From NCBI GenBank assembly GCA_030295235.1, contig AP026136.1, forward strand, positions 868,001 to 932,000: a DNA stretch of 64,000 bases, read 5' to 3'. A program made the translations under genes and the position numbers. This document shows positions 20,666-31,407 of the stretch, piece by piece. Origin of the DNA: Fistulifera solaris. Its lineage: Eukaryota; Bacillariophyta; Bacillariophyceae; Naviculales; Stauroneidaceae. Every line of letters starts with the position of its first letter. Within the stretch, counting starts at the first letter, position 1. The notes below the pieces were generated by a model. The model had not been told where the DNA came from, made no database searches, and worked only from the letters and a program-made list of their open reading frames with translations.

Positions 20666-21577
20666 GTCGGTGTGTGTGGGTGTGGGTTATCAAAAACGGA
20701 CCCGACTCCTCCTCTTTCCAACCACACGAGAATGAACGTGCCCTCTGTCCAATATTATTCGAGGCTTTAAGTTATAAGCGTCTCATGTAGATAGGATGTA
20801 GTGAAGTCATCCAACTGAGTACTGGTAATGAATGGCATGAATTGAATGAATTCTTTTTCATTCGTCATTCCCATTTTTTTCGTTGGGTCGAAAAATAATA
20901 ATACTGTACTCCGGAGTACTACCAGGTACAGTCCTTCGGAGTAAAAAGAAACGCACATTCCGTCCGCCGTCCGCCGTGTGCTACTGTACCAGATACAAGT
21001 ATAGCCACAAATTGCAAGCGACTTTTCCCCCTGACTAGATTTCAGTCATGAATCGTGATCGATTGCATACAGCATGTTTGTTGAGTCGTCGTCGTCAAGT
21101 CCCATTGTTTTCGTCCATATCGACTGATTCAAGCAGTTTTTACTTTGATTTCATGGGTGGTTGAGATGATGATGATGTTGTTGAAATAGTTTGCATTTGT
21201 GCGTTTAGTTTTCCCGTGACTGTTGCTCGGTAGGCCAGAGATTGAATGAGGTCTGAGCTTCATCCGTCATCAAGAGCTTCGCCATTCTTTTCGTCGCACC
21301 CAGCCTCAATCCTCACACATACTTTGTGAAGTGGTGACTCACACACACCTCGAGTCAACCCCCTTTTAGTTAATTCATTCAATTTCCAAAGGCGCCGATC
21401 CTCTCTTGCATAGGGAACGTTGCAAGCAACCGCTATCTATTCTCGTATCTCTGTTCGAGTAGATTTGGACAGAGAAGAATAAGTCGGTTGGTTGGTACTT
21501 TTAAATTTTCGAAACCGTCATCATCAGTCGTCGTCGTGTCTTTTCTTACCACCATTGTCTTCAATAAAAAACACAAC
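20666..21577. other. Divergent intergenic region (carrier / IleRS)
   Basis: About 910 bases with no gene. Contains CCGGAGTACTACCAGGTACAG-like palindromic stretches near 20910-20940 and a GACT...AGTCATGA motif at 21032-21060. Confidence 0.45.
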
Positions 21578-24500
21578 ATGCAGATAGTCATGACTGTACT
21601 TGCATCTGTGCTTGCTGTCACATTTCAACGGAGATATCATGTCGCCGCCTTCCAACAAGCAAGCACATTTCGCGGCTTTTCGAATTCACGGCTGTACGCC
21701 AGAGGTAAGTTTGTTTGTACTGGGCCCTTTCTTTCTAGCGACAAGACAATTTTCCGCCTCACAGAAGTATCCCGTTTTTTTAATGTTTCTCAACAACACA
21801 GAAGAGAAAAAGGAAAAGAATGTATTTGCCTCGACCATTATTTTACCCGATACGCCCTTTTCGCAAAGAGCCAACGCTGTGGTCCGTGAACCAGAATTAC
21901 AAGCTTACTGGAAAGAATCGGGTTTGTATCACAAACTGTCCAAGCAAAACGCCGCATCAGGACGTTTTGTATTGCACGATGGACCTCCTTATGCAAATGG
22001 AGACCTCCATTGCGGTCATGCACTCAATAAGATTCTCAAAGATTTTGTCAACCGAAAACAGCTACTCAATGGCAAGCAAGTGCATTACATCCCCGGCTGG
22101 GATTGTCATGGTCTTCCCATTGAATTGAAAGTACTTCAGACCATGTCATCGAAAGAGCGCAGTGGCTTGACACCTGTAACGCTTCGTCAGAAGGCAGCCG
22201 CCTTTGCCAAGGAAACGGTAGAAAAGCAATCCGTGGCCTTCCAGCGATTCGGTATCTATGGCGACTTCGACAAGCCATACTTGACACTGCAACCAGAGTT
22301 TGAGGCAGCGCAGATTCGGGTTTTTGGTGAAATGTTTAAAAAGGGGTACATCTTTCGCGGACGAAAGCCGGTGCACTGGTCTCCGTCATCAAGGACCGCT
22401 TTGGCAGAAGCTGAGTTAGAGTACCCCGACGGGCACGTTTCGAAAAGTATTTACGTGGCCTTCAATGTCGACAAGCCGTCACAGGCTTTGGTAGAACACC
22501 ATTCGGCGCAAGACCCGCTCAAAGTGGCCATCTGGACCACTACTCCGTGGACCATGCCCGCCAACTTGGCGGTAGCCGTTAATTCGGATTTGAGTTATTC
22601 AGTGGTTTTTCACGAGAAAACTGGAAAGTTGCTTGTAGCAACCGACTTGGCCGAGACTCTGGCGAAGAAATTTGCGTTACCAGAAGGAGAAGTGTTTGAC
22701 GTTAGGGGAACATTTCAGGGATCGGATCTGGTGGGAACCACTTACCAGCATCCTCTCTATGAGCGTAGATCTCCAGTCTTGGCCGGTGGCGACTATATTA
22801 CAACCGAGTCTGGTACTGGTTTGGTGCACACGGCTCCTGGACACGGTCAGGAGGACTATTTGACAGGATTAAAGAATGGATTAGAAATTCTCAGTCCAGT
22901 CGATGATGTTGGAAAGTTCACTGCCGATGCCGGTGAGAAATTTGTCGGGTTAAGTGTATTAGCTGAAGGTAATCAGGCTATTATAGATGCTCTTGCTGAG
23001 ACAGGTGCGCTCCTGAAAGCAGAAGACTATGGTCACAAATATCCATACGATTGGAGAACGAAGAAACCGACGATCTTCCGGGCGACCGACCAATGGTTTG
23101 CAAGTGTGCAGGGCTTTCGAGATTCAGCACTGAAAGCAATCGACACGGTAAGTGTATCATTTTTGTCGACTACTATTTATTGCGTTATCGCGGATGAAGA
23201 AAACTTTCATACTATCCTGAGGGTCTGAGCAAATTGCCATGTTGATCCATGTGAAACCGAGCTTTTTAACCCTGACGCATACAGTGTTTTTTGAATCGAG
23301 AGAAGACTCTTCGGCTTTTGCTCACATTGCTTGTTGATTTGTTCAGGTTAAGTGGGTTCCGGATGTGGGTAAGAATCGTATTACTGCATTTGTTAGTGGA
23401 CGTGGCGATTGGTGCATTTCGCGCCAGCGATCGTGGGGAGTCCCTATCCCAGTTTTCTACGACAGGGCAACAGGGAAGGAGGTTTTGTTGAACGAAGACA
23501 CATTACAACACATTCAAGAGCTCTTTGTAAAACACGGCAGTGACTGTTGGTGGACTATGGACGAAAAAGACTTGCTGCCCGAAAGTTACAAACACGAAGC
23601 CGAGAAGTGGGTCAAAGGGACTGATACCATGGATGTTTGGTTCGATTCGGGTTCAAGTTGGGCTGGCGTTGCACAATCACGAAATGAACTGGCTTATCCC
23701 GCTGATATGTATTTAGAAGGTAGTGACCAGCACCGTGGATGGTTTTCAAAGCAGTTTGCTGACAAGTGTCGCAAACAATGATCAGGCACCGTACAAGACA
23801 GTACTTACACACGGCTTCGTCTTGGATGAGAAAGGCTTCAAAATGTCCAAGTCACTAGGAAATGTTGTCGACCCCATGCAAGTGATCAAGGGAGGTAATA
23901 ATCAAAAACTGGAACCAGCCTATGGCGCTGACGTCTTGCGCTTGTGGGTCGCAAACTGTGATTATTCAAGTGACGTATCAATAGGACCCAACATCATCAA
24001 GCAAACCTTCGAAAGTTATCGCAAACTCCGCAATACTGCTCGCTACATGATTGGAAATCTAGCCGACTTTGTACCAGAAGGTCAACCAGGAAGCAACGCA
24101 GTTCCCTACGACGACCTTCCCTCGATGGATAAATGGATGTTAGGTCGCCTCACTGCAGTTTTGAAACTGGTGGACGAAGCAATGAACGAATACCAGTTTC
24201 AACGAGCAGTCCAAGAAATTTTGCGATTTGCAACGGCTGATCTCTCAAATTTTTACCTAGATGTCGCCAAAGACCGATTATACATTTCTGGTATTGACGA
24301 TTTCCGAAGACGAAGTTGCCAGACAGTGATTCAAAAATGTTTAGAAGGTTTTGCCAAGGCAATGTCCCCGCTTTTACCTCACATGGCGGAAGATATCTGG
24401 CAAAATCTGCCATACGAGACCAGTCACGACAGCGTTTTTGAAGGTGGCTGGCCAGCCGATTTGGCTGCTTATCCCGAATTCGCCGTAGATGAATGGGATC

Positions 24501-24991
24501 TTGTTCGCGAATTGCGCGACGACGTCAACAAAGTGCTCGAGGCAGCACGAAACGACAAACTAGTCGGAGCATCTTTAGATGGCGCCGCTTTTGTATATGT
24601 AGCTGACGACAGGAAGAGAGCTATTTTGGAGAAACTGGTTGGCGACGAGAATCTGATTTCGCCTCCGGTAAAAACCAACGGCGTGGACGAGTTACGGACT
24701 GCGTTGATGCTATCACAGGTTTCTCTTGTCGGCAGTGAAACCGCTCTAAAGGAGGCTTGCGAGGAGAAATACATTTCCGGCAAGGATACAGCAAGCGGAT
24801 GTATAGTCGGCGTACGAAAGGCTTCCGGTGAGAAATGCGGTCGGTGCTGGTTTTATGACGAGCAAATTGGAAAACACAACCTTCCTCATGGGGACGCTTG
24901 TCAAAGATGTAATGAGGCTATTTCCATTTGGGAAAAGAAATCAGGGCAAACGTTCGTGCGTCCAGAAGCAGCTGAGCAACCCGTAGCATAA
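21578..24991 (+). CDS. Organellar isoleucyl-tRNA synthetase
   Basis: Charges tRNA-Ile in plastid and possibly mitochondrion. Exon 1 (21578-21704) encodes a signal peptide ending VAAF|QQ, a plastid-type junction, plus a transit region. A 97-nt intron follows, then exon 2 (21802-23147), a 199-nt intron (GTAAGT...TTCAG) and exon 3 (23347-24991). Class I motifs are present: [11 protein letters not shown] (HIGH), WDCHGLPIE and FKMSKSLGN (KMSKS). Between them lie the editing domain (TTPWTMPAN) and DQHRGWF. The C-terminus holds the bacterial-type zinc ribbon GRCW...CQRC. The frame breaks at T4 23743-23746. Removing one T restores GWFQSSLL and gives 1038 residues. Bacterial-type rather than cytosolic. 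Confidence 0.95.
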
Positions 24992-25000
24992 AAACCATTT

Positions 25001-25561
25001 TTATATAAGACTATCTTCTCCTATCTGTAAAACGAACCCTCCCCATCTTTGTGTATTATCTTGTTTTTTGCCAGTAACTCGAATGGTGGGGATCATCTCG
25101 TCACCATCCTCCGCTTGAAAGGTGCAACTCTCGGGATCGATCGTACCTCTGAGAATGGCAGACCAGACAATGCGACCAAAGACCGACACGCTGATTGTCG
25201 TTGTACTGAACACAGCTGCCATGGCGGCAGATGGCTGTCCTCGCAAACCGGGAATTCGTAGTCTCGCGTGGATTTTGTCCATCGTCTCGGTCCATTCGCA
25301 GCCGTCGTCTTCAACACCAGGAACGCGACTAGTACTTTCGTATCCCGTCATGGAAAGTCCCGACAACAAACCTGCCGGTAGAGGCTTTTCCAGGTCTTCC
25401 ATAGTCAAGCCTAAATCACTGACGTCGACGAAAGCGGGGCTTTTATCGGAAGCTCCATTCTTCAACGCCGAAGTGATACCTGTGCGCGTGCTTCTCACAC
25501 GAAAAGCACCTGCATTTGCAACGAGAAACAGAAAGACTACCAGTATGTTTTGAAAGAGCAT
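25001..25561 (-). CDS. Plastid-targeted CS-domain (p23/NudC-like) protein
   Basis: From ATG 25561 the protein has about 186 residues: a signal peptide (NILVVFLFLVANA) with the plastid-type GAF|RV junction and a basic transit region. The C-terminal 95 residues run CEWTETMDKIHARLRIPG, then a strand-rich stretch (STTTISVSVFGRIVWSAILRG), then IRVTGKKQDNTQRWGGFVL. This matches the beta-sandwich CS domain of Hsp90/Hsp20-type cochaperones. A stromal cochaperone role is inferred. It ends nine bases from the stop of the convergent IleRS gene. The domain call is by eye. Confidence 0.7.
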   Translation of the reverse strand: MLFQNILVVFLFLVANAGAFRVRSTRTGITSALKNGASDKSPAFVDVSDLGLTMEDLEKPLPAGLLSGLSMTGYESTSRVPGVEDDGCEWTETMDKIHARLRIPGLRGQPSAAMAAVFSTTTISVSVFGRIVWSAILRGTIDPESCTFQAEDGDEMIPTIRVTGKKQDNTQRWGGFVLQIGEDSLI

Positions 25562-25990
25562 TTTCTGTTGTTTGATCAACGTCAAGATTGACGGAGGTGT
25601 TACTAAAAACTACCTTACAATAAGCGATGGAAATGCGAAAAAAATGAAAATGTGTCTTTTTGAGAAAATTGAGTCAGTTCGTTTTTGTTCTCCTTTTTCC
25701 GTAATTTACGAGAAATAATTTGACGGTCGACGGCTGGGTTTATGGTCGAAAAATCGCGAAATGCACATCACCGATCACAGCAATTATTCTTTTGACACAA
25801 CAACCTCATCGATCATCGCATAACAACCTTCATTCAAACTCCAGTATTTCATATGAAAAACTAAGTTGATCATTGAAAACGTAATTTCGATTAGCTTATG
25901 ACATGATCAGAATACTCTCCCGTAAATAAATAAGAACGCGATTGCATATTGTTCAGATAAATCGAATGCCCAGAGGTCGTCCTCTATACC
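25562..25990. promoter_or_regulatory. Divergent 5' region
   Basis: About 430 bases, AT-rich, between divergent starts. No gene or known site recognised. Confidence 0.35.
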
Positions 25991-27055
25991 ATGAACCTTT
26001 CCATCAAGAACGTGATCAGGCTACTGCTTGCCCTGGTGCTCACGTGTCAAATATCTTACGCCTGGGAATGGTCTGATTTTGTAGGAAGTCACATGCCATC
26101 GACGGTTGTAGCAACATTGTCATTGGAACAAGTTTCTGACATGCGAGCACGGGATATTAAGCGTCGACTCGCCCGGAATCATGGCTATTCGGCCGAGGAG
26201 TTGGCGCGAATACTCGATAAGAAAGAACTCATACATGCACTGGCTTTTGAAGAGGAAAAGATTCGTCTCAAATACGAGGATGAAGTGAAACGCGTTCTAT
26301 TGAAGCGAGGCATCATCACAGCCATCATCCTGGTTCTAGTCATTATCTGCTGGCCTTTGTTGCAACACGCCTACGAGGTTGCTTCAGTCAACTTTGTTGT
26401 ATATACCGATCGAAAAAGGCACGAAGTGCACCGGTGTTGGGAATTGAAGTCGTATGCTGGAATGGTAGGGTGTATGATCATGTTTGTTCTCGATTTGATG
26501 CAAGCCTGGTTAACGGCATCCATCTTGTTGTCCTGGGTCATGCGCTCCAAATATTTCTTTCCCACACCGTCACTACCACTTCGACCAGGTCAACTGATGG
26601 GAGGTGAGATAGCACGCTCTCCCATGGCAAATTATGGACTCAATGTTGGTCCGATGGTTGTGTCTTGGGGCATGCGGTTTGTTTATGGACGAATAGAGAG
26701 TTGGACTGGTCGTGAGCTTTCACGAGCTCATCAGACACAGCGCCGCGCGGCCCGTGAAAACGAAAGCGAACAAGAACGAGCCGCTCGAAAGGCCCGTAAA
26801 CAAGCAAGGCGGGAAGAAAGAGAACGACAAGCCACGATGCACGTTCCCAATAGCAAGCTGCCGCCGGATTGGATGCAACCAAACAATACTGATTTAGATA
26901 AACAAGGAGACGGACCAGTTCCATTCTCAACTGCACATAATGATCAGACGATTGGATCCGAAGATAAGATGTATCCCCTGCCCAACAGCAAGGAACATGA
27001 AGAATTTCTGGAACAACTCGATTGTCACATCTCCGAGTTTGATGAATTAGACTAA
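25991..27055 (+). CDS. Endomembrane multi-pass protein, SAP/MANF-C-like N-terminus
   Basis: The 354-residue protein starts at ATG 25991 with a signal peptide (LLLALVLTCQISYA|WEW). Residues 43-90 form three short helices (MRARDIKRRLARNHGYSAEEL ... KKELIHAL) resembling the SAP-like C-domain of MANF or related ER proteins. Two hydrophobic segments follow near 106-122 (GIITAIILVLVIICWPL) and 160-182 (MIMFVLDLMQAWLTASILLSW). The last 110 residues are charged, first basic (ARKARKQARREERERQ) then acidic (EFLEQLDCHISEFDELD). An ER or Golgi membrane protein is likely. No family name can be given. Single exon. Confidence 0.75.
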   Translation: MNLSIKNVIRLLLALVLTCQISYAWEWSDFVGSHMPSTVVATLSLEQVSDMRARDIKRRLARNHGYSAEELARILDKKELIHALAFEEEKIRLKYEDEVKRVLLKRGIITAIILVLVIICWPLLQHAYEVASVNFVVYTDRKRHEVHRCWELKSYAGMVGCMIMFVLDLMQAWLTASILLSWVMRSKYFFPTPSLPLRPGQLMGGEIARSPMANYGLNVGPMVVSWGMRFVYGRIESWTGRELSRAHQTQRRAARENESEQERAARKARKQARREERERQATMHVPNSKLPPDWMQPNNTDLDKQGDGPVPFSTAHNDQTIGSEDKMYPLPNSKEHEEFLEQLDCHISEFDELD

Positions 27056-27883
27056 AGTAAGCGATGTTACTTAGATGTTCGAAAAAGACTTGTTTCTTAT
27101 TATTATCGGTAGCTGCGAACAGTAGCTATAGGTTTTAGCGGGGGGTTGACTAGCGTTGAGCTATAGTCAAAAGCTGTGTACTTGGTATTTTTCGTCTTCC
27201 AGAAATGGAGCCATGATGACGAAAATGGTAAAAGGTGCTTAGAGTTCGGGTGAATAAATGCGTCTACGTACTGCATCATTAAAAGTACTGGTACCGGTAC
27301 CGGTACCTGGTACAGAGGAGGTCGTCGTCACAGAGAAAAACCGGTATTGGAGGGCACAAGGGTCAAGTACCGGACCTTAATCACATAACGTCAATGTCCT
27401 TCACAATACGCATTTTTTGTGGACGTCATTGTCGTTAACCGTCCATCGGGTTACAATTTGCTTTACAGTATTTATTTGCGACTTTCCCCTACATTGTTTC
27501 GTAGAGTGCTAACCGGAAGACGCCAACGTGTGTCATTGTCATACGGATGATCTAAAATGCTACACTCTAACTCTCCAACCATGTTCCGTCTCCAACGGTT
27601 TGGCTTGTACAAAGTGTCCGCGGCCCCAGCGGTTCTTAAATAGTATCACCATTGGTGTTTTTCCATGAAGTGACCGAACGAAAGACCAAAGACCAAACAC
27701 CGCTTCGCGGCCACAGACTTTGGCAACGGAGCGGTTTGGTGGCAACCCGACACTGCCAGCAGGCGCGTTTTTCGAGTTCGGAGCAAAGTGGATCAGCATC
27801 GGTCATCTGGTCTTTTTGCTGTTGCGACCACACGTTCTTGGATTGGTCTTCCGTATTGAACGACTTAACTTACAGCAATAAAA
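27056..27883. other. Intergenic with GGTACC repeats; possible small broken gene
   Basis: About 830 bases. A (GGTACC)n-like palindromic cluster lies at about 27288-27313. On the minus strand, 27833 to 27560 could hold a small protein starting MWSQQQKDQ with Cys-rich content (DPLCSELEKRACWQCRV) that runs into a second frame ending ETEHGWRVRV at 27560. It would need a one-base correction near 27715. Support is weak (about 0.25). Confidence 0.3.
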
Positions 27884-29114
27884 ATGGGAGATGAAGGAGG
27901 TGATCAGAATGGGGCGCTAATGTCGGACCCCGTAGATGTTATCATCGATAAGCTGTTGAGGTCAGTCAGTGCACGCGGATGGAGCAGCAGCAGAAGTTGT
28001 CATGCAAATGCCGACAAATACTTTACTGAGGCTATTGGTTGATTTGTAATCAAACCAGTATTCTATTTGGGTATTTCAAAGGGCATTTTGAATGTGCAAT
28101 CGTTTGCTGCGGTATTTTACTTTTATTCGTAATTTTGTCTGCCTTGACTGCACAATAAATGCTAACTGTTTTCTCTTACTTCTTGACATCTTCAGCGTCC
28201 GAGGAGCCCGCCCAGGTAAACAAGTAGACCTTTCAGAAGCTGAAATCAAGATGCTTTGTCTTCGAGGAAGAGATTTGTTGATCGGACAACCCATGTTGCT
28301 CGAGTTAGAGGCACCCATTAAAATTTGCGGAGATGTACACGGACAATACTACGATTTGCTTCGTCTCTTCGAATATGGAGGCTTTCCGCCGGAATCAAAC
28401 TACGTCTTCCTAGGTGATTACGTGGATCGCGGAAAGCAAAGTCTTGAGACTATTTGCTTGTTGTTGGCGTACAAGATCAAGTATCCGGAAAACTTCTTCA
28501 TTCTCCGTGGCAATCACGAGTGCGCATCGATTAACCGCATTTATGGTTTTTACGACGAATGTAAGCGAAGATTCGGAATTAAGCTCTGGAAGACATTTAC
28601 CGACTGCTTCAACTGCTTGCCATGTGCCGCGGTCATTGATGAGAAGATTTTCTGCATGCACGGAGGTCTCAGTCCAGAGCTTACCAGTTTGGATCAGGTA
28701 AAGCGAATCGTTCGGCCCACTGACGTTCCTGATACAGGTTTGCTCTGTGATCTTCTTTGGTCGGATCCTGATAAGGAAATTGACGGATGGGGTGAGAACG
28801 ATCGGGGTGTGTCTTTCACTTTCGGAGAAGACATTGTAGCCCAGTTTCTGCACAAACACGATCTTGATTTAATTTGTCGGGCCCATCAAGTTGTTGAAGA
28901 TGGATATGAATTCTTCGCTCGTCGGCAACTGGTCACATTGTTTTCCGCACCTAACTACTGTGGGGAATTCGACAATGCCGGGGCCATGATGAGCGTCGAC
29001 GAAACGCTCATGTGCTCGTTCCAGATTTTAAAACCTGCTGAAAAGCGACAGCGCTTCGCTTTCCAGGGTGGCGCTCAAGGAAGGCCTGGAACCCCCCAGG
29101 GAACAGGCAAATAG
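27884..29114 (+). CDS. Protein phosphatase PP1 catalytic subunit
   Basis: Metal-dependent Ser/Thr phosphatase. Exon 1 (27884-27960) and exon 2 (28196-29114) are joined across a 235-nt GT-AG intron (phase 2), producing 331 residues with DKLLSVRG at the junction. All PPP signatures are present: GDVHGQ, GDYVDRG, LRGNHE (in [19 protein letters not shown]) and the C-terminal [11 protein letters not shown], all typical of PP1 rather than PP2A or calcineurin. The tail ([12 protein letters not shown]) contains a TP-type site that could be a CDK target as in animal PP1. Cytosolic or nuclear with RVxF partners. Confidence 0.97.
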
Positions 29115-29625
29115 TCATCCCTGGATGTGTTTCAATTTGGATCGGGTCACATTTTCGAATTGTACATGCCGTTGTATTTCACTCTTTCCGGTGTCCTTTC
29201 GATGTAGTTCGGGCACTAGCGATCTTCTGGCTCTGTGGTACCTAAACCCTTGGCTATTAAACTCTTCTTAATTATGTTTACAGACTACTAGTTTCTTATC
29301 ATCTATTCATTTGAAGCAATGATTATTCTGGAACCGATGAATTGATTTATGATGGCGCGATAGAGATATTGAGATCCCCAAGTACATACATTCTATGAGC
29401 CCGGCTAGTTCTTCGATATTGCTAAGGGGGCTAAATTAATGAATGATGAATCCTCATGAATTGCCCGTTAATCTTACATGAAATAATTTTCCGTGACGCT
29501 ATCCTTAGTTTTTTCATCGAATGTGACACCGAGGTGCGCGCTTCCCGGAAAATTTGGTGCGTTGAGTTTCGAGTCCCATTTAAATAATCGATACCGATTC
29601 TGTTACAAGATTCGTGGGGTGCGCG
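29115..29625. other. Intergenic
   Basis: About 510 bases, AT-rich, 3' of PP1. No gene seen. Confidence 0.4.
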
Positions 29626-29937
29626 ATGCCGAATTCTTCGCTTTCATCGGATCATTTAACGAAAAAAATGACAAGGATGTGGTGCTTGTGTATTCCTGCG
29701 CGATCTGCTATTGGCCATGTTGTGGCTGTTGTGTCTGTTTATGGGAGCTTACTTAGTTTGTTTGCACTTGCGTTCACAGCCATACTATTTTGCTTCGCTT
29801 ACACCGAAGAACTTTTGGTTGCAATGGAAAATGAGATTAGGGAATCAGAGAAAACCGTAGCACTGTCTATGATCGAGCTCTCGGCATTGCAAGACGAAAT
29901 CCGACAATTACTTTCGCAAAGCAAGGATAAGATTTGA
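29626..29937 (+). CDS. Small single-pass membrane protein, hypothetical
   Basis: A 103-residue frame from ATG 29626. A strong hydrophobic helix (AVVSVYGSLLSLFALAF with TAILFCFAY) is followed by an amphipathic helix (ENEIRESEKTVALSMIELSAL) and a short charged tail. This helix-plus-coil layout suggests a small organelle or ER membrane subunit. There is no family match. It ends 42 bases before the convergent NR2C2AP-like gene. Confidence 0.45.
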   Translation: MPNSSLSSDHLTKKMTRMWCLCIPARSAIGHVVAVVSVYGSLLSLFALAFTAILFCFAYTEELLVAMENEIRESEKTVALSMIELSALQDEIRQLLSQSKDKI

Positions 29938-29979
29938 ACTACGGATGCCCAACACTACGGAATTGAGCTAGACAAGCCA

Positions 29980-30534
29980 TCAACTGCTCTTAGTTCCGCC
30001 TTCTTCTCTCCCCCATACTTCAAGGCGATATATGGTGACTCGACCATAAAAATCGGTAGCATCGTCGAAGGTTAGTTTGATTGCTTTGGTAATCAATTCC
30101 TTGGCTTGCAACGTACGCGTCTGCAACTCATGAACATCATCAAACTCAAGGGTATCATTAACAAGAATCCACTCTTCTTTACCGTTTTTGACATAAACCG
30201 AACATGTTTCGGCACAAAATCCTGCTTGAAATTGTATCCGTATTTCGTCGGGTTGAACGGCCCTCCCAAAGTCTACAATGAACCAGCATCCTTCATTACG
30301 CCCTTTCTGTTCCGCCGTTCCCTCCGAGTTCCAGCAACTAGAGCTATTTTTGGTATCCAGGGCATTTAAAGGACCGTATTGCTTCGTGTTGCGCTGCAAT
30401 ATTGATGACGCCCTGTGCTAGACCGAGTGAGGAAAAGAAAATTATGCGACTGGCTTGTGAAAAAAATTCATTATTATTTACCTTGCTGTTGTTCCCATCG
30501 AAGTAAGACTTAATAGGGTTTTTGCACTGTCCAT
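29980..30534 (-). CDS. NR2C2AP (TRA16)-like discoidin-fold protein
   Basis: Two exons: 30482-30534 (ATG 30534) and 29980-30412, with a 69-nt intron ending CACAG, phase 2, giving 161 residues. The spliced N-terminus ASSILQRNTKQYG matches the SSVLNRNTRQFG-type start of animal nuclear receptor 2C2-associated protein. SSCWNSEG, IRIQFQAGF, IKLTFDDATDFYGRV and IYRLEVWG complete the small beta-sandwich (F5/8-type). Animal members bind orphan nuclear receptors, which diatoms lack, so the ancestral role is unknown. Without exon 1 the conserved start is lost, which supports the intron. Confidence 0.88.
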
Positions 30535-31407
30535 TCTTCTATTATTTTCTTCTTCAAAATGTGATCTTAGTGAAGAATACTCAAATTAGTTTGCAGTGTG
30601 CATCGCATTTACCATCTCGGTCTTTTGATCAAGAAGTGAGCTCGACGCGCGTCGCTCGTCGCTCTCGGTGAAAAAATCATGCCTCGTGACTAAATTGCAG
30701 TCGTGACGAAGATGAGGCAATGGCTAATTCGGAAAGACGATGCTCCACAAGGATTATGGACATGAAAAACCAAGACATTCATTGTAAATGTTCTTGAAGT
30801 CAACTCAACTGTAATAGCAAAAAATGAAGCTTACAAATTGTACGGGGGTTGAATAGTTGTTTGGCTGGGCTCATCGTGACTCATGAATAAATGCAATCGT
30901 GACATACGAGAACTAACGGGATTTTCGCCATTTTCGCCATGAAACACCAAGACGTGCATCTCCGACACTGCTAAAGTCAATTGTATCGTCGTCGCTACGA
31001 AATGGAGCTACAAAAGCGTAGCTATTCGGTTTTCGTATGCCATACTTTTCTATTATTTTCTACGGAGTACGGTACCGGGCACAAGGTATGTTTTTAAACA
31101 ATAGAGCATCGACTGGGTACCGGTACGATATCATTTTGTTTAGAGGGAATTTCAGAACTCATCGTTCAACGGAGGCAAGGAACAGAGGACTAGCACGGGT
31201 TTTGCTGTCAACTGTCAGATTCAATCTCGTTTCATTATCAAGCAAACCATTGCTTGAGAACTATTTATCAAAAATCTGTCATTTCCTATCTTTAGGAGTA
31301 TTGTGAGCGACTAATCGACACTATAACACGCTCATCTTTGCCAAGAAGCAACGCAATTCTTTTGTTTCTCGGTCGGATAGCTAAATTGAAAGTCACGATT
31401 GAGGAAC
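30535..31407. other. Divergent intergenic with repeated motifs
   Basis: About 870 bases without a gene. Holds a GACT...AGTC motif at 30686-30710, a weaker partial version near 30880-30905, and GGTACC-type palindromes near 31068-31127. Confidence 0.45.

Noticed and set aside
27560-27833. Short Cys-rich minus-strand protein near PP1
   Set aside because: Needs an assumed base change and lacks a recognisable CHCH spacing; kept only as a weak possibility.
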